Origin: Pelagibius sp048268885
GTDB lineage: Bacteria; Pseudomonadota; Alphaproteobacteria; Kiloniellales; Kiloniellaceae
Length of the DNA: 64,000 bases
Direction: 5' to 3'
Assembly: GCA_048268885.1 (NCBI GenBank)
Contig: JBLWUP010000002.1
Coordinates: 1 to 64,000 of the forward strand
The notes under the pieces were generated by a model that made no database searches, was not told the origin of the DNA, and saw only the letters and a program-made list of their open reading frames with translations. This document shows, piece after piece, positions 48,185 through 57,800 of the stretch (position 1 is its first letter; each line of letters begins with the position of its first letter). The position numbers and the translations under genes are program-made.

Positions 48185-49267
48185 CTAGCCGGCCGCGGCC
48201 TCGCCGTCGGGCACGCCCTTGGTCGTCGAGTATTCCCAATGCAGCGCCTCGCCCGGATAGACCAGCGGGCGGATGGCGTGGGCGGCGAGGGCCGCCTCGG
48301 AGAAGCCGGAGAGAATCAGCTTCAGCTTGCCCTGGTAGTGGGCGATGTCGCCGATGGCGAAGATGCCGGCGGCGCTGGTCTCGGCGGTCGCCGGGTTCAC
48401 CGAGATATGGTGGTGATCCAGCTCCAGCCCCCAGTCGGCGATGGGGCCGAGGTTCATGGAAAGCCCGAAGAAGGGAAGCAGGCTGTCGGCGGGCAGGATC
48501 TTCTCGTTGCCGTCCAGATCGGCCACCACGACGCCGCTCAGCTGCCGCCCGTCGCCTTCCAGCCCGGCCAGCTGATAGGGGATCACCAGCTCGATCTTGC
48601 CGCTCTCCGCCAGGCGGTGCAGGCGGTCGACGCTTTCCGGCGCGGCGCGGAACTTGGCGCGGCGGTGCACCACCGAGACCTTCTCCGCCACCTCGGCCAG
48701 GGAGATCGCCCAGTCGACGGCGGAATCGCCGCCCCCGGCGATCACCACCCGCTGGCCGCGAAAGCTCTCGCGGCGCTGCACCAGGTAGTGGATGGAGGTG
48801 CCTTCGTAGTCCTCGATGCCGGCCAGGGGCGGGCGGTTGGGGCCGAAGGCGCCGCAGCCGGCGGCGATGACCACCGCCGTGGCGTCGATCACGGTGCCCT
48901 TGGAGGTGGTGAGCCGCCAGCGCGCGCCGTTCCCTTGTGTATCCTCCCCTTGCGCATCCTCCAGGCGCTCCAGGCCCGTGACCTGCTGGCCCAGGTGATA
49001 GACCGGGTCGAAGGGCGCGGCCTGCTCGGCCAGGCGGTCGACCAGGTCCTGGGCCATGATCTGCGGGTAGCCGGGAATGTCGTAGATCGGCTTTTCCGGG
49101 TAGAGCGCCGCGCACTGGCCGCCGATCACTTCCAGGGTGTCGATCACGTGGCAGCCCATCTTCAGCATGCCGCATTCGAAGATGGCGAAAAGACCGACAG
49201 GCCCGGCGCCGATGACCGCGACGTCGGTGGTTACGGGCGTGGGGGAAGGAGGGGTCGGATCCGCCAA
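48185..49267 (-). CDS. Ferredoxin/flavodoxin-NADP+ reductase-like flavoprotein (TrxR-like type)
   Basis: The frame opens at 49462, but the family start is near VTTDVAVIGAGPVGL. No ATG lies there. TTG 49267 has AAAGGGAGA 8 nt upstream and gives 360 residues, the expected size. FAD loop GAGPVG (~20-25), EVIGGQCAALYPEKPIYDIPGYP, GAFGPNRPPL, NADPH loop VVIAGGGDSAVDWA and C-terminal FAIGDIAHYQGKLKLI followed by GFSEAA are those of TrxR-like ferredoxin reductases. The redox-active CxxC of true thioredoxin reductase is absent. It is convergent with divL. Confidence 0.85.
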   Translation of the reverse strand: MADPTPPSPTPVTTDVAVIGAGPVGLFAIFECGMLKMGCHVIDTLEVIGGQCAALYPEKPIYDIPGYPQIMAQDLVDRLAEQAAPFDPVYHLGQQVTGLERLEDAQGEDTQGNGARWRLTTSKGTVIDATAVVIAAGCGAFGPNRPPLAGIEDYEGTSIHYLVQRRESFRGQRVVIAGGGDSAVDWAISLAEVAEKVSVVHRRAKFRAAPESVDRLHRLAESGKIELVIPYQLAGLEGDGRQLSGVVVADLDGNEKILPADSLLPFFGLSMNLGPIADWGLELDHHHISVNPATAETSAAGIFAIGDIAHYQGKLKLILSGFSEAALAAHAIRPLVYPGEALHWEYSTTKGVPDGEAAAG

Positions 49268-49510
49268 AAGGTATCTCCCTTTACACGCCGGGGCCGGCTG
49301 GCACAGCAGGGCCGGGTCCCGGATTTCGGCCTTCGGTTTGCCCCCCTCGCGGCGGGGGGCGTCTTGCAGGCGCCTAAGATGGCGAGGGACGCCCGCCAAT
49401 ACAAGCCGGGGCGCGGCGCTCTGCGGCCAATTCGCGGCCCGGCGCCGCCGGCCCGTCACCACCGCGCGGTGGTTGCCGCGGCCTTGAGTGCCCGGTAAAA
49501 CAGCCGGCAG

Positions 49511-50065
49511 ATGATGACCGCGAACCCGATGCCCTCAGCTTCCACCCCACCGCCTGAACTTCCGCTGGTCCTGCAGCTGCCCGACCTCGCCGCGACAGAG
49601 CGGCTGGGCCGCGCCCTGGCGGCGGTTCTGCGCCCGGGCGACGTGGTGGCTCTGTACGGCGATCTGGGGGCCGGCAAGACGGCGCTGGCCCGGGCCCTGA
49701 TCCGCGCCCTGCCCAGTCCGTCAGGGGGCCCTGCCGGGGCGGCGGAGGAAGAAGTGCCGAGCCCGACCTTTACCCTGGTGCAGACCTACGACCGCGAACC
49801 GGCGCCGGTCTGGCATTTTGACCTCTACCGCATCGAGGATCCGGAGGAGGTCCACGAGCTGGGGCTGTCCGAGGCCCTGGCCGAGGGCATCACCCTTATC
49901 GAATGGCCGGAACGTCTTGGCGGCCGGCTGCCGGCGCAGGCGCTTTCTCTCATCCTCGGCTATGCTGCCGATGGCCCGGCTGAAGGCGCGGGTGATGGGG
50001 GCCGCGTGGCGCGCCTGGAAGGTGCCGGCGACTGGCCCGAACGACTTGCGGAGTTACACTTTTGA
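49511..50065 (+). CDS. tsaE: tRNA threonylcarbamoyladenosine biosynthesis ATPase TsaE
   Basis: This 184-residue protein has Walker A GDLGAGKTALARALI (from residue 50), SPTFTLVQTY, HFDLYRIEDPEEVHELGL and TLIEWPERLG, the full TsaE pattern. It works with TsaB and TsaD to place t6A at position 37 of ANN-decoding tRNAs. An insert rich in Gly, Ala and Pro (about 70-80) is a local extension. Either ATG 49511 or the in-frame ATG six codons on could be the start. It overlaps the next gene by 4 nt. Confidence 0.95.
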   Translation: MMTANPMPSASTPPPELPLVLQLPDLAATERLGRALAAVLRPGDVVALYGDLGAGKTALARALIRALPSPSGGPAGAAEEEVPSPTFTLVQTYDREPAPVWHFDLYRIEDPEEVHELGLSEALAEGITLIEWPERLGGRLPAQALSLILGYAADGPAEGAGDGGRVARLEGAGDWPERLAELHF

Positions 50066-51123
50066 GTGGGGATCGCGAAGAACTTCTCCGGCGGTTTCTG
50101 GCCGAGGCCGGCTGGGGCGACGCCGAGCGCCGGGTGCTGGCCGCCGATGCCTCCTTCCGGCGCTACGATCGCCTGACCAGGGGCGACAAAAGGGCGGTGC
50201 TGATGGACGCGCCGCCGCCGCAGGAAAACGTCGACATCTTCGACTTCCTCGCCGGCTGCCTGGACGAGATCGGCCTCAGCGCGCCGCAGACCCTGGCCAT
50301 CGACCGCGAGGCCGGGTTCCTGCTGCTGGAGGATTTCGGCGACCAGACCTTCACCCGCGCGCTGGCCGGGGGCGCCGACGAGGCCGAGCTCTACCGCCTG
50401 GCGACCGATACCCTGATCGCGCTGCACCAGGGCTGGTGGGTCGAGTCGCCGAAGATCCCGCCGTACAACGAACAGCGTCTGCTCGACGAAGCGGCTCTGC
50501 TGGTCGACTGGTACCTGCCGGCGATGACCGGGAAGGAGACCCCGGCGGTCCAGCGCGAGTCCTACCTGGCCGCCTGGCGCGAGGTCATGCCGGTGATGCT
50601 GCCCGACCCACAGGGCGTGCCGCACAAGCTGGTGCTGCGCGACTACCACGTCGACAACCTGATGGTGGTGGAGGGGCGCAAGGGTGTCGCCCGCTGCGGC
50701 CTGCTGGACTTTCAGGATGGCGTGATCGGCCCGGTGAGCTACGACCTGGTTTCCCTGCTGGAGGACGCCCGGCGCGACGTTTCCCAGGCGGTGGTGACGG
50801 AAATGCTGGAGCGCTATCACGCGGCCATGCGCAACTTCGTCGATCCCTGGGCCTTCGCCGCTTCCTACGCGGCCATGGGTGCGCAGCGCAACGCCAAGAT
50901 CATCGGCATCTTCACGCGCCTGTCGCGGCGCGACGGCAAGCACGGCTACCTGCGGCACATTCCCCGGGTCTGGCGTTTGCTGGAAGGCGACCTGCAGCAG
51001 TCCGCCCTGGCGCCGGTGAAGGACTGGTTCGACCGCGAGCTGCCCGCCGAGCTGCGCGGCGTGCCGGCTCAGCCCGCAGGACAAGAGGAAAAGCCCAAAG
51101 GACAAGAGGAAAAGAAGGTATGA
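50062..51123 (+). CDS. amgK: AmgK-type anomeric MurNAc/GlcNAc kinase (aminoglycoside phosphotransferase fold)
   Basis: This 353-residue protein starts at TTG 50062, which overlaps the tsaE stop and has GGAG ~10 nt upstream. It has the APH fold: ASFRRYDRLTRGDKRAVLMDAPP, the catalytic loop VLRDYHVDNLMVVEG and metal-binding LLDFQDGVIGPVSYDLVSLL. Pairing with the nucleotidyltransferase MurU immediately after is the AmgK-MurU arrangement, which salvages MurNAc into UDP-MurNAc and bypasses de novo, fosfomycin-sensitive synthesis. The last residues (GQEEKPKGQEEKKV) come from a duplicated 15-nt word. Confidence 0.85.
   Translation: MSGDREELLRRFLAEAGWGDAERRVLAADASFRRYDRLTRGDKRAVLMDAPPPQENVDIFDFLAGCLDEIGLSAPQTLAIDREAGFLLLEDFGDQTFTRALAGGADEAELYRLATDTLIALHQGWWVESPKIPPYNEQRLLDEAALLVDWYLPAMTGKETPAVQRESYLAAWREVMPVMLPDPQGVPHKLVLRDYHVDNLMVVEGRKGVARCGLLDFQDGVIGPVSYDLVSLLEDARRDVSQAVVTEMLERYHAAMRNFVDPWAFAASYAAMGAQRNAKIIGIFTRLSRRDGKHGYLRHIPRVWRLLEGDLQQSALAPVKDWFDRELPAELRGVPAQPAGQEEKPKGQEEKKV
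51079..51114 (+). repeat. Duplicated 15-nt word containing the murU ribosome site
   Basis: GGACAAGAGGAAAAG occurs at 51079-51093 and 51100-51114, a 21-nt period. The second copy supplies the ribosome-binding region of murU while still coding the AmgK C terminus. Confidence 0.7.
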
Positions 51124-51854
51124 CCGACGCCCCCAAGACCGCCATGGTTCTCGCGGCGGGCCTCGGTCAACGCATGCGCCCGCTGACCGACAAGATGCCC
51201 AAGCCGCTGATCGAGGTGCGCGGCCGGGCGATGCTCGACACCATCCTCGACCGCTTGGAGGATGCCGGCATCACCAAGGTCGTGGTGAACCTGCACTACC
51301 TCGGCGAGATGATCGAAGTGCATCTGAAGGGCCGCGCCCGTCCGGAGATCGTCTTCTCCAAGGAAGAGGACCTGCTGGAGACCGGCGGCGGCGTCACCAA
51401 GGCTTTGCCGCTGCTCGGCGAGGGTCCCTTCTTCGTGCTGAACGGCGACGTCTGCTGGCTCGACGGGCTGACCCCGGCCCTCGAACGGCTCGGCGCTGCC
51501 TGGGACGAAGAAGAGATGGACGCCCTGCTGCTGCTGCACCCCACCGTCAGCGCCTTCGGCTACGAGGGGATCGGCGATTACTTCATGGACCCGGTCGGCC
51601 GTTTGCGCCGCCGCCAGGAACGCCAGATCGCGCCCTACATCCACGCCGGCATTCAGATCCTGCACCCGCGCCTCTTCAAGGACGCGCCGGAAGGGTCGTT
51701 CTCGCTGAACAAGCTCTACGACAGGGCGCAGGAGGCCGAGCGTCTCTGGGGCCTGCGCCACGACGGCGAGTGGTATCACGTCGGCACGCCGGGGGAACTG
51801 CGCGCCGTCGAGGATGCGCTGCACTATCTCGCCGAGTCCTCGGGCCAGAGATAG
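51120..51854 (+). CDS. murU: MurU, MurNAc-1-phosphate uridylyltransferase
   Basis: This 244-residue nucleotidyltransferase begins AMVLAAGLGQRMRPLTDKMPKPLIEV, the sugar-nucleotide signature with catalytic Arg and Lys. It continues with VVVNLHYLGEMIE, ETGGGVTKALPLLG and FFVLNGDVCWLDG (metal Asp). It transfers UMP to MurNAc-1-phosphate made by AmgK. ATG 51120 overlaps the amgK stop (ATGA). Mannose-1-phosphate guanylyltransferases look similar, but operon context favours MurU. Confidence 0.87.
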   Translation: MTDAPKTAMVLAAGLGQRMRPLTDKMPKPLIEVRGRAMLDTILDRLEDAGITKVVVNLHYLGEMIEVHLKGRARPEIVFSKEEDLLETGGGVTKALPLLGEGPFFVLNGDVCWLDGLTPALERLGAAWDEEEMDALLLLHPTVSAFGYEGIGDYFMDPVGRLRRRQERQIAPYIHAGIQILHPRLFKDAPEGSFSLNKLYDRAQEAERLWGLRHDGEWYHVGTPGELRAVEDALHYLAESSGQR

Positions 51855-51858
51855 CGCC

Positions 51859-54800
51859 ATGTCCGCCGCGCCGGCCGTCTTCACGATCCCCGCCGGACAG
51901 TCCTTCGTCGATGCCCTGGCCGCCGGCCTGCTGCGGCGCTATTCCGACAGTCCCGACCAGCTCGCCGCCGCCACCGTGCTGCTGCCGACACGGCGCGCCT
52001 GCCGCTCCCTGCAGGCGGCCTTCCTGCGCGCCTCGCAGGGCGCGCCGCTGCTGTTGCCGCGCCTGCTGCCGCTGGGCGACCTCGATCCGGAGGAACTGCT
52101 CTTCGAGGCCCCCTTCATCGGCGGCAGCGAGGCCGAGGCGACCTTGCCGCCGGCCATCTCCGCCGTGCAGCGCCAGTTGCTGCTGGCCTCCTGCATCCTG
52201 AGCCACGGCCGCGCCAGGGCCGCCGAGACGGCCGCCAGCGCGATGAGCGAGGATCAGGCGATCCGGCTGGGTGCGGAACTGGCGCGCCTGCTCGACCAAG
52301 TGGAGACCGAGGGCCTCGACTTCGCCGCGCTGGAAGGCCTGGTGCCGGAGGACTACGCCGAACACTGGCAGATCACCTTGCAGTTCCTCACCATCGTCAC
52401 CGAGGAGTGGCCGAAGATCCTGGCCACGCTCGGCTGCATCGGCCCGGCCGAACGGCGCCGCCGCCTGGCCGAGCTGCAGGCCGCCGCCTGGATGCGCCGT
52501 CCGCCCAGTGATCCGGTAATCGCCGCCGGCTCCACCGGCTCGATTCCCGCCACCGCCGAACTGCTGCGCACCGTCGCGGGACTGCCGCAGGGCGGCGTGC
52601 TGCTGCCCGGCCTCGACCTGGACAGCGACGCCGAGACCTGGAACGAGATCCGCCGCGATCCGGGCCATCCGCAACACGGCATGGCGCAATTGCTCGACCG
52701 CCTCGGCCTCGACCGCGCGGCGGTGAAGCTCTGGACCGAAGACCCTGAAGGTGAAGAGCGGGTGCCGCAGGTCGATCCGGCGCGCGCCCGCTTCGCCAAC
52801 CTGGCGCTGCGCCCGCCCCGCGCCACCGCGCGCTGGCATGAGGAAGACGCCGGCGACTTCGCGGCGGCGCTGGACGGCGTGCAGCGCGTCGACTGCGCCG
52901 ACCCCGGCGAGGAGGCGCTGGTCATCGCGCTGCTGCTGCGCCGCCAGGTGGAACAGCCGGCCAGCACCGCGGCGCTGATCACCCCGGACCGCGACCTGGC
53001 GCGGCGCGTCGCCACCAACCTGCAGCGCTGGAAGATCGAGGTCGACGACTCCGCCGGGCGCGGCCTGGCCAACACGCCGCCCGGCGTGTTCCTGCGCCTG
53101 ACCGCGGCCATGGCGGGCGAGCGCTTCGCCCCGGTGGCGCTGCTCGCCGCCTTGAAGCATCCCCTGGCCGCCGGCGGCCAGGCGCCCTCGGCCTTCCGCC
53201 GCAACGTGCGCGCGCTGGAGCGCGCCGTGCTGCGCGGCGCGCGCCCGGCGCCCGGGCTGGACGGCCTGCGCCAGGCGCTGGTCGAGGTCGCGGCGCCGGA
53301 CGGTCTGTTGACATGGTTCGACCGGCTGGCCGCCGAGCTGGCGCCCTTCGTCGAGGCTCTCGGCGACGGCCCGGACCACAGGGGGGCGGGCGACGCAAAG
53401 AGGCTCAGCGATCTGGTGGAGGCGCATCTGGCCGCCACCGAAGCGCTGGCGGCCAGCGACAGCGAGAGCGGGGCCGAGCGGCTTTGGGCCGGCGACGCCG
53501 GAGAAGCCGCGGCGGCCTTCGCCAACGAACTGCGCGAGGCGGCCTTGGCGACGCCGGTCTCCAAGGGCCTGCACTACCCCGCGGCGCTGGAGGCGCTCAT
53601 GGCCGGGCGCGCGGTGCGGCCGCGCTATGGCCTGCATCCGCGTGTCGCCATCCTCGGGCCGCTGGAAGCGCGTCTGCAGCACGCCGACGTGCTGGTGCTG
53701 GGCGGCCTCAACGAGGGGACCTGGCCGGCGGAGGTCGACCCCGGCCCCTGGCTCAGCCGTCCCATGCAGTCGGCCTTCGGCCTGCCGCTGCCGGAACGGC
53801 GCATCGGCCTGGCGGCGCACGATTTCTACGAAGGCTTCTGCGCCCCCCGGGTCTACCTGACCCGCGCCGAGCGGGTCGAGGGCGCGCCCACGGTCCCGGC
53901 GCGCTGGCTGCGCCGCATCGACGCGCTGCGCGACGGGCTCGGCCTCGAGGCGGATCTGCACCAGGAAGAAGCGCAGCTGAAAGCCTGGGCCGAGGCGCTC
54001 GACAAGCCGGCGAAGGTGCAGCCGCTGACGGCGCCGCTGCCCTGCCCGCCGGTCGCGGCGCGCCCGCGCGAGCTGTCGGTGACGCGCATCGAAACCTGGA
54101 TGGGCGACCCCTATGCGCTCTACGCCCGCGAGATCCTGCGCCTGCGGCCGCTCGATCCGCTGGATGCCGATCCCGGCGCGGCGGAACGCGGCACCCTGGT
54201 GCACGAAGCGCTGGAACGTTTCCTGGTGGAATATCCCGACGCTCTGCCGCCTGATGCGCTGGATCGTCTCATCGAGATCGGCGCCGAGGTCTTCCATCCG
54301 ATCCGCGCCAAGCCCGGCGCCTTCGCTTTCTGGTGGCCGCGCTTCCGGCGTGTCACCCGGTGGTTCCTGGCCGAGGAACAGGCGCGCCGCGGCGGCATCG
54401 CCGAGAGCTTCGTGGAGATCACCGGCAAGCTCAGCTTCGAGGCGCCGGGCGGGACCTTCACCCTCACCGCCAAGGCCGACCGCATCGACCGGATGAGCGA
54501 CGGCGCGCTGGAGATCATCGACTACAAGACCGGCGCGCCGCCGGAGAAGAAGAAAGTCGACCGTGGCTTCGCGCCCCAACTTCCCTTGGAGGCGGCCATC
54601 GCCCTGGCCGGCGGTTTCGAGGGACTGCCCCAGAGCCCCGTCGGCGGCCTCGCCTTCTGGCGGCTGTCGGGCGGCACGCCGCCGGGCGAGGTGCAGCCCG
54701 CCAGCAGGACCGCTCCCGCCGAGCTCGCCGCCCAGGCCCTGGAAGGCCTGAAGCGGCTGGTGGCCGAGTTCGACAATCCGGCGACGCCCTATGCCTGCCG

Positions 54801-54888
54801 GCCGCGCCCGGAGATGGCGCCGCGCTTTTCCGACTACGACCACCTCTCGCGCCTCGCCGAGTGGGCGGTGGGACCGGACGAGTCATGA
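51859..54888 (+). CDS. addB: Double-strand break repair nuclease subunit AddB
   Basis: This 1009-residue protein from ATG 51859 has a helicase-like N-terminal half lacking a clear Walker A lysine, as is common in this group (TVLLPTRRACRSLQAAF). A UvrD-type middle follows (ADVLVLGGLNEGTWPAEVDPGPWLSR). The C-terminal RecB-type nuclease begins LSVTRIETWMGDPYALYARE, with LVHEALERFL and the catalytic core EIIDYKTG (Asp888, Lys890). The cysteine set of the iron-sulfur AddB form is not evident. It forms the AddAB end-processing machine with the overlapping addA. Confidence 0.93.
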   Translation: MSAAPAVFTIPAGQSFVDALAAGLLRRYSDSPDQLAAATVLLPTRRACRSLQAAFLRASQGAPLLLPRLLPLGDLDPEELLFEAPFIGGSEAEATLPPAISAVQRQLLLASCILSHGRARAAETAASAMSEDQAIRLGAELARLLDQVETEGLDFAALEGLVPEDYAEHWQITLQFLTIVTEEWPKILATLGCIGPAERRRRLAELQAAAWMRRPPSDPVIAAGSTGSIPATAELLRTVAGLPQGGVLLPGLDLDSDAETWNEIRRDPGHPQHGMAQLLDRLGLDRAAVKLWTEDPEGEERVPQVDPARARFANLALRPPRATARWHEEDAGDFAAALDGVQRVDCADPGEEALVIALLLRRQVEQPASTAALITPDRDLARRVATNLQRWKIEVDDSAGRGLANTPPGVFLRLTAAMAGERFAPVALLAALKHPLAAGGQAPSAFRRNVRALERAVLRGARPAPGLDGLRQALVEVAAPDGLLTWFDRLAAELAPFVEALGDGPDHRGAGDAKRLSDLVEAHLAATEALAASDSESGAERLWAGDAGEAAAAFANELREAALATPVSKGLHYPAALEALMAGRAVRPRYGLHPRVAILGPLEARLQHADVLVLGGLNEGTWPAEVDPGPWLSRPMQSAFGLPLPERRIGLAAHDFYEGFCAPRVYLTRAERVEGAPTVPARWLRRIDALRDGLGLEADLHQEEAQLKAWAEALDKPAKVQPLTAPLPCPPVAARPRELSVTRIETWMGDPYALYAREILRLRPLDPLDADPGAAERGTLVHEALERFLVEYPDALPPDALDRLIEIGAEVFHPIRAKPGAFAFWWPRFRRVTRWFLAEEQARRGGIAESFVEITGKLSFEAPGGTFTLTAKADRIDRMSDGALEIIDYKTGAPPEKKKVDRGFAPQLPLEAAIALAGGFEGLPQSPVGGLAFWRLSGGTPPGEVQPASRTAPAELAAQALEGLKRLVAEFDNPATPYACRPRPEMAPRFSDYDHLSRLAEWAVGPDES

Positions 54889-57800
54889 CAACGGCTGCGG
54901 AACAAATCATCGCCCAGGCGACGGCGCGGCAGCGCGAGGCGGCGGATCCCGAAGCCTCGGTCTGGGTCTCGGCCTCGGCGGGCAGCGGCAAGACCAAGGT
55001 GCTGGTCGACCGGGTGCTGAGCCTGCTGCTGCGCGGCAGCGAGCCCGGCAAGATCCTCTGCCTCACCTTCACCAAGGCGGCGGCGGCGGAGATGGCCAAC
55101 CGCCTGTCGGGGCGTCTCGCCGCCTGGGTGACCGCCGGGGACGCCAAGCTGCGCGCCGACCTGGAGGAGCTCACCGGCGGCGCCGTCGAGGACGACCTGC
55201 TGCCGCGCGCTCGTGCCCTCTTCGCCCGCGTGCTGGACACCCCCGGCGGCATCAAGATCCAGACCATTCACGCCTTCTGCCAGGCGCTGCTCGGCCGCTT
55301 CCCCCTGGAGGCGGAGGTCGCGCCCAACGCCAAGGTGCTGGACGAGCACGAGGCCGTCGACCTGCTGGAGACCGCGCGGGTCGAGGTGCTGGCCCAGGCG
55401 CTGGAGGCGGAGGTCGCGCCCAACGCCAAGGTGCTGGACGAGCACGAGGCCGCCGACCTGCTGGAGACCGCGCGGGTCGAGGTGCTGGCCCAGGCGCTGG
55501 ACGGGCAGGGCCGTCTCTCCGACGCCATCGGCGTGCTCATCGCGCATCTGCAGGAGGAACGCTTCACCGAGGTCGTGCGGCAGCTCATCCACGAACGCGG
55601 GCGTCTCGCCGAGCTGATCGCCGCGCGCGGCGGCGTCGACCGCCTGGGCGAGGCCGTCTTCGCCCTGCTGGGAGTCGATCCCGCCGATACGCCGCAGACG
55701 GTGACCGCGCAGGCCTGCACGGAAGGCGCCTTCGACCGCCCCGGTCTGAAGCTGGCGATGCAGGCCTGGCATCACGGCTCCGACCCGGAGCAGAAGAAAA
55801 GCGCGGCGCTGGCGACCTGGCTGGCGGCGGACGACACGGCGCGTGAAGAGACCTTCGATGCGCACTGCAGCCTCTTCCTCACCGGCGAAGGCAAGCCGCG
55901 CCAGCGGCTGCTGACGAAAAAGCCCGCCGAAGAATTCCCCGGCGCGCTGGAGGCTTTGCAGAACGAGGCCGAGCGCCTGCTGCTGGTCGCGGAGAAGCGC
56001 AACGCCATCACCGTGGCGCGGGCGACACGGGCGCTGCTGATCCTCGGCGATGCCATCATCGCCGCCTACCAGCGCCACAAAGAGGCGCGGGTGCTGCTGG
56101 ATTACGACGACCTCATCCACTTCTCGGCCCGGCTGCTGGCGCGTCAGGGCGGGGTCTCCTGGGTGCTGTTCAAGCTGGACGGCGGCCTCGATCATCTGCT
56201 GGTCGACGAGGCGCAGGACACCAGCCCGGAGCAGTGGCGCATCGTCGAGATGCTGACCTCCGAGTTCTTCACCGGCGCCGGCGCGCACGAGGACCGTGAC
56301 GAGAGCCTGCGCACGGTCTTCGCCGTCGGCGATCCCAAGCAGTCGATCTACTCGTTCCAGGGCGCCGATCCCGCCGAGTTCCAGCGCCTGCGCGACCTGT
56401 TCCGCGAACGCGCCCAGCAGGCCCGGCACCGCTGGCGTCCGGTGTCGCTGGCGGTCTCCTTCCGCTCCACCGAAGCGGTGCTGCGCACGGTGGATGCGGT
56501 CTTCGCCGCGGCGGAGGCGCAGGACGGCGTGCTGTTCGGCGAGCCGGAAATCAGCCACCTGGCCAAGCGCCTGGGCGAGGCCGGGCAGATCGAAGTCTGG
56601 CCGCCGGCGCCGGCGGCCGAGACCTCCGAGCTGGAATCCTGGGCCCTGCCGCTGCCCGGACAGCAGGACAGTCCGGCGCCGCAGCGTCTCGCCCGCCTAG
56701 TCGCGCGGCGCATCTGGTACTGGACGCAGAGCGACGCGGGCGCCGAAGACCCCGACTGCCGGCTGGCGGCGCGCGGCCGGCGCATCCAGCCGGGCGACGT
56801 GATGATTCTGGTGCGCCGGCGCAACAGCTTCATCACCGAGCTGGTGCGCGAGCTGAAGACGCTGGGCGTGCCGGTCGCCGGGGTCGACCGCATGCGCCTG
56901 ACCGAGCAGCTGGCGGTCATGGACCTCATGGCGCTGGGCCGGGTGCTGCTGCTGCCGGAAGACGACCTCACCCTGGCCTGCGTGCTGAAGGGTCCCTTCA
57001 TCGGCTTCAGCGAGGAACAACTCTTCACGCTGGCCCACGGCCGCGGCAGGCGCCGCCTGTGGGAGCGGCTGGGCGATGCGGCGAAAGAGGACGAAAGCTT
57101 CGCGGCGGCGCGCCGCTTTCTGGAAGACCTGGCGGGGCAGGCCGACTACGTGGCGCCCTTCGAGCTCTACTCCGGCCTGCTGGGCGCCGGGCGCGGGCGC
57201 GAGAAGATCCTCGCCCGTCTCGGCCCTGATGCCGCCGATCCCTTGGACGAGTTCCTCTCCCTCGCCCTGTCCTACGAACGCGAGAACGCGCCTTCACTGG
57301 AAGGCTTCCTGCACTGGCTCAGCGCCGGCGAACTGGAGATCAAGCGCGACCTGGAGCAGGCGCACGGCGCGGTGCGTCTCATGACCGTGCACGGGTCGAA
57401 AGGCCTGGAGGCGCCGGTGGTGATTCTGCCCGACACCCTGCAGCTGCCGCGCCCGGGTGACGGCCTGCTGTGGGTCGGGGACGGCCCGGAAGAAGCGCTC
57501 AACAAGCCATCTATGGCCAAGCCGTCCCTGGCCGTCTGGCCGGTGAAGCGGGACTACGACCTGCCGATCCTGGGCGAGGCGCGGGCGGCGGCCAAGCGGG
57601 CTCAGGAACAGGAATACCGCCGCCTGCTCTACGTGGCGCTGACCCGCGCCGAGGACCGCCTCTATCTCTGCGGCTGGCTGACCAAGAACGCGCCCTCGGC
57701 GGGCAACTGGTACGAGCTGGTCGACCATGCCCTCGGCCGTCTGGCGGAGAGCGGCCCGGGGGACGGTTGGGGGGCGGAGGCGATGGACTTCGACTTCACC

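Noticed and set aside
51676..54843. 1055-codon open frame antisense to addB
   Set aside because: It is an antisense shadow in GC-rich DNA; the plus-strand AddB motifs are decisive.
54333..54884. N-terminal extension of addA into addB
   Set aside because: ATG 54885 begins the conserved AddA sequence and overlaps the addB stop. The extension is a shifted reading of addB.
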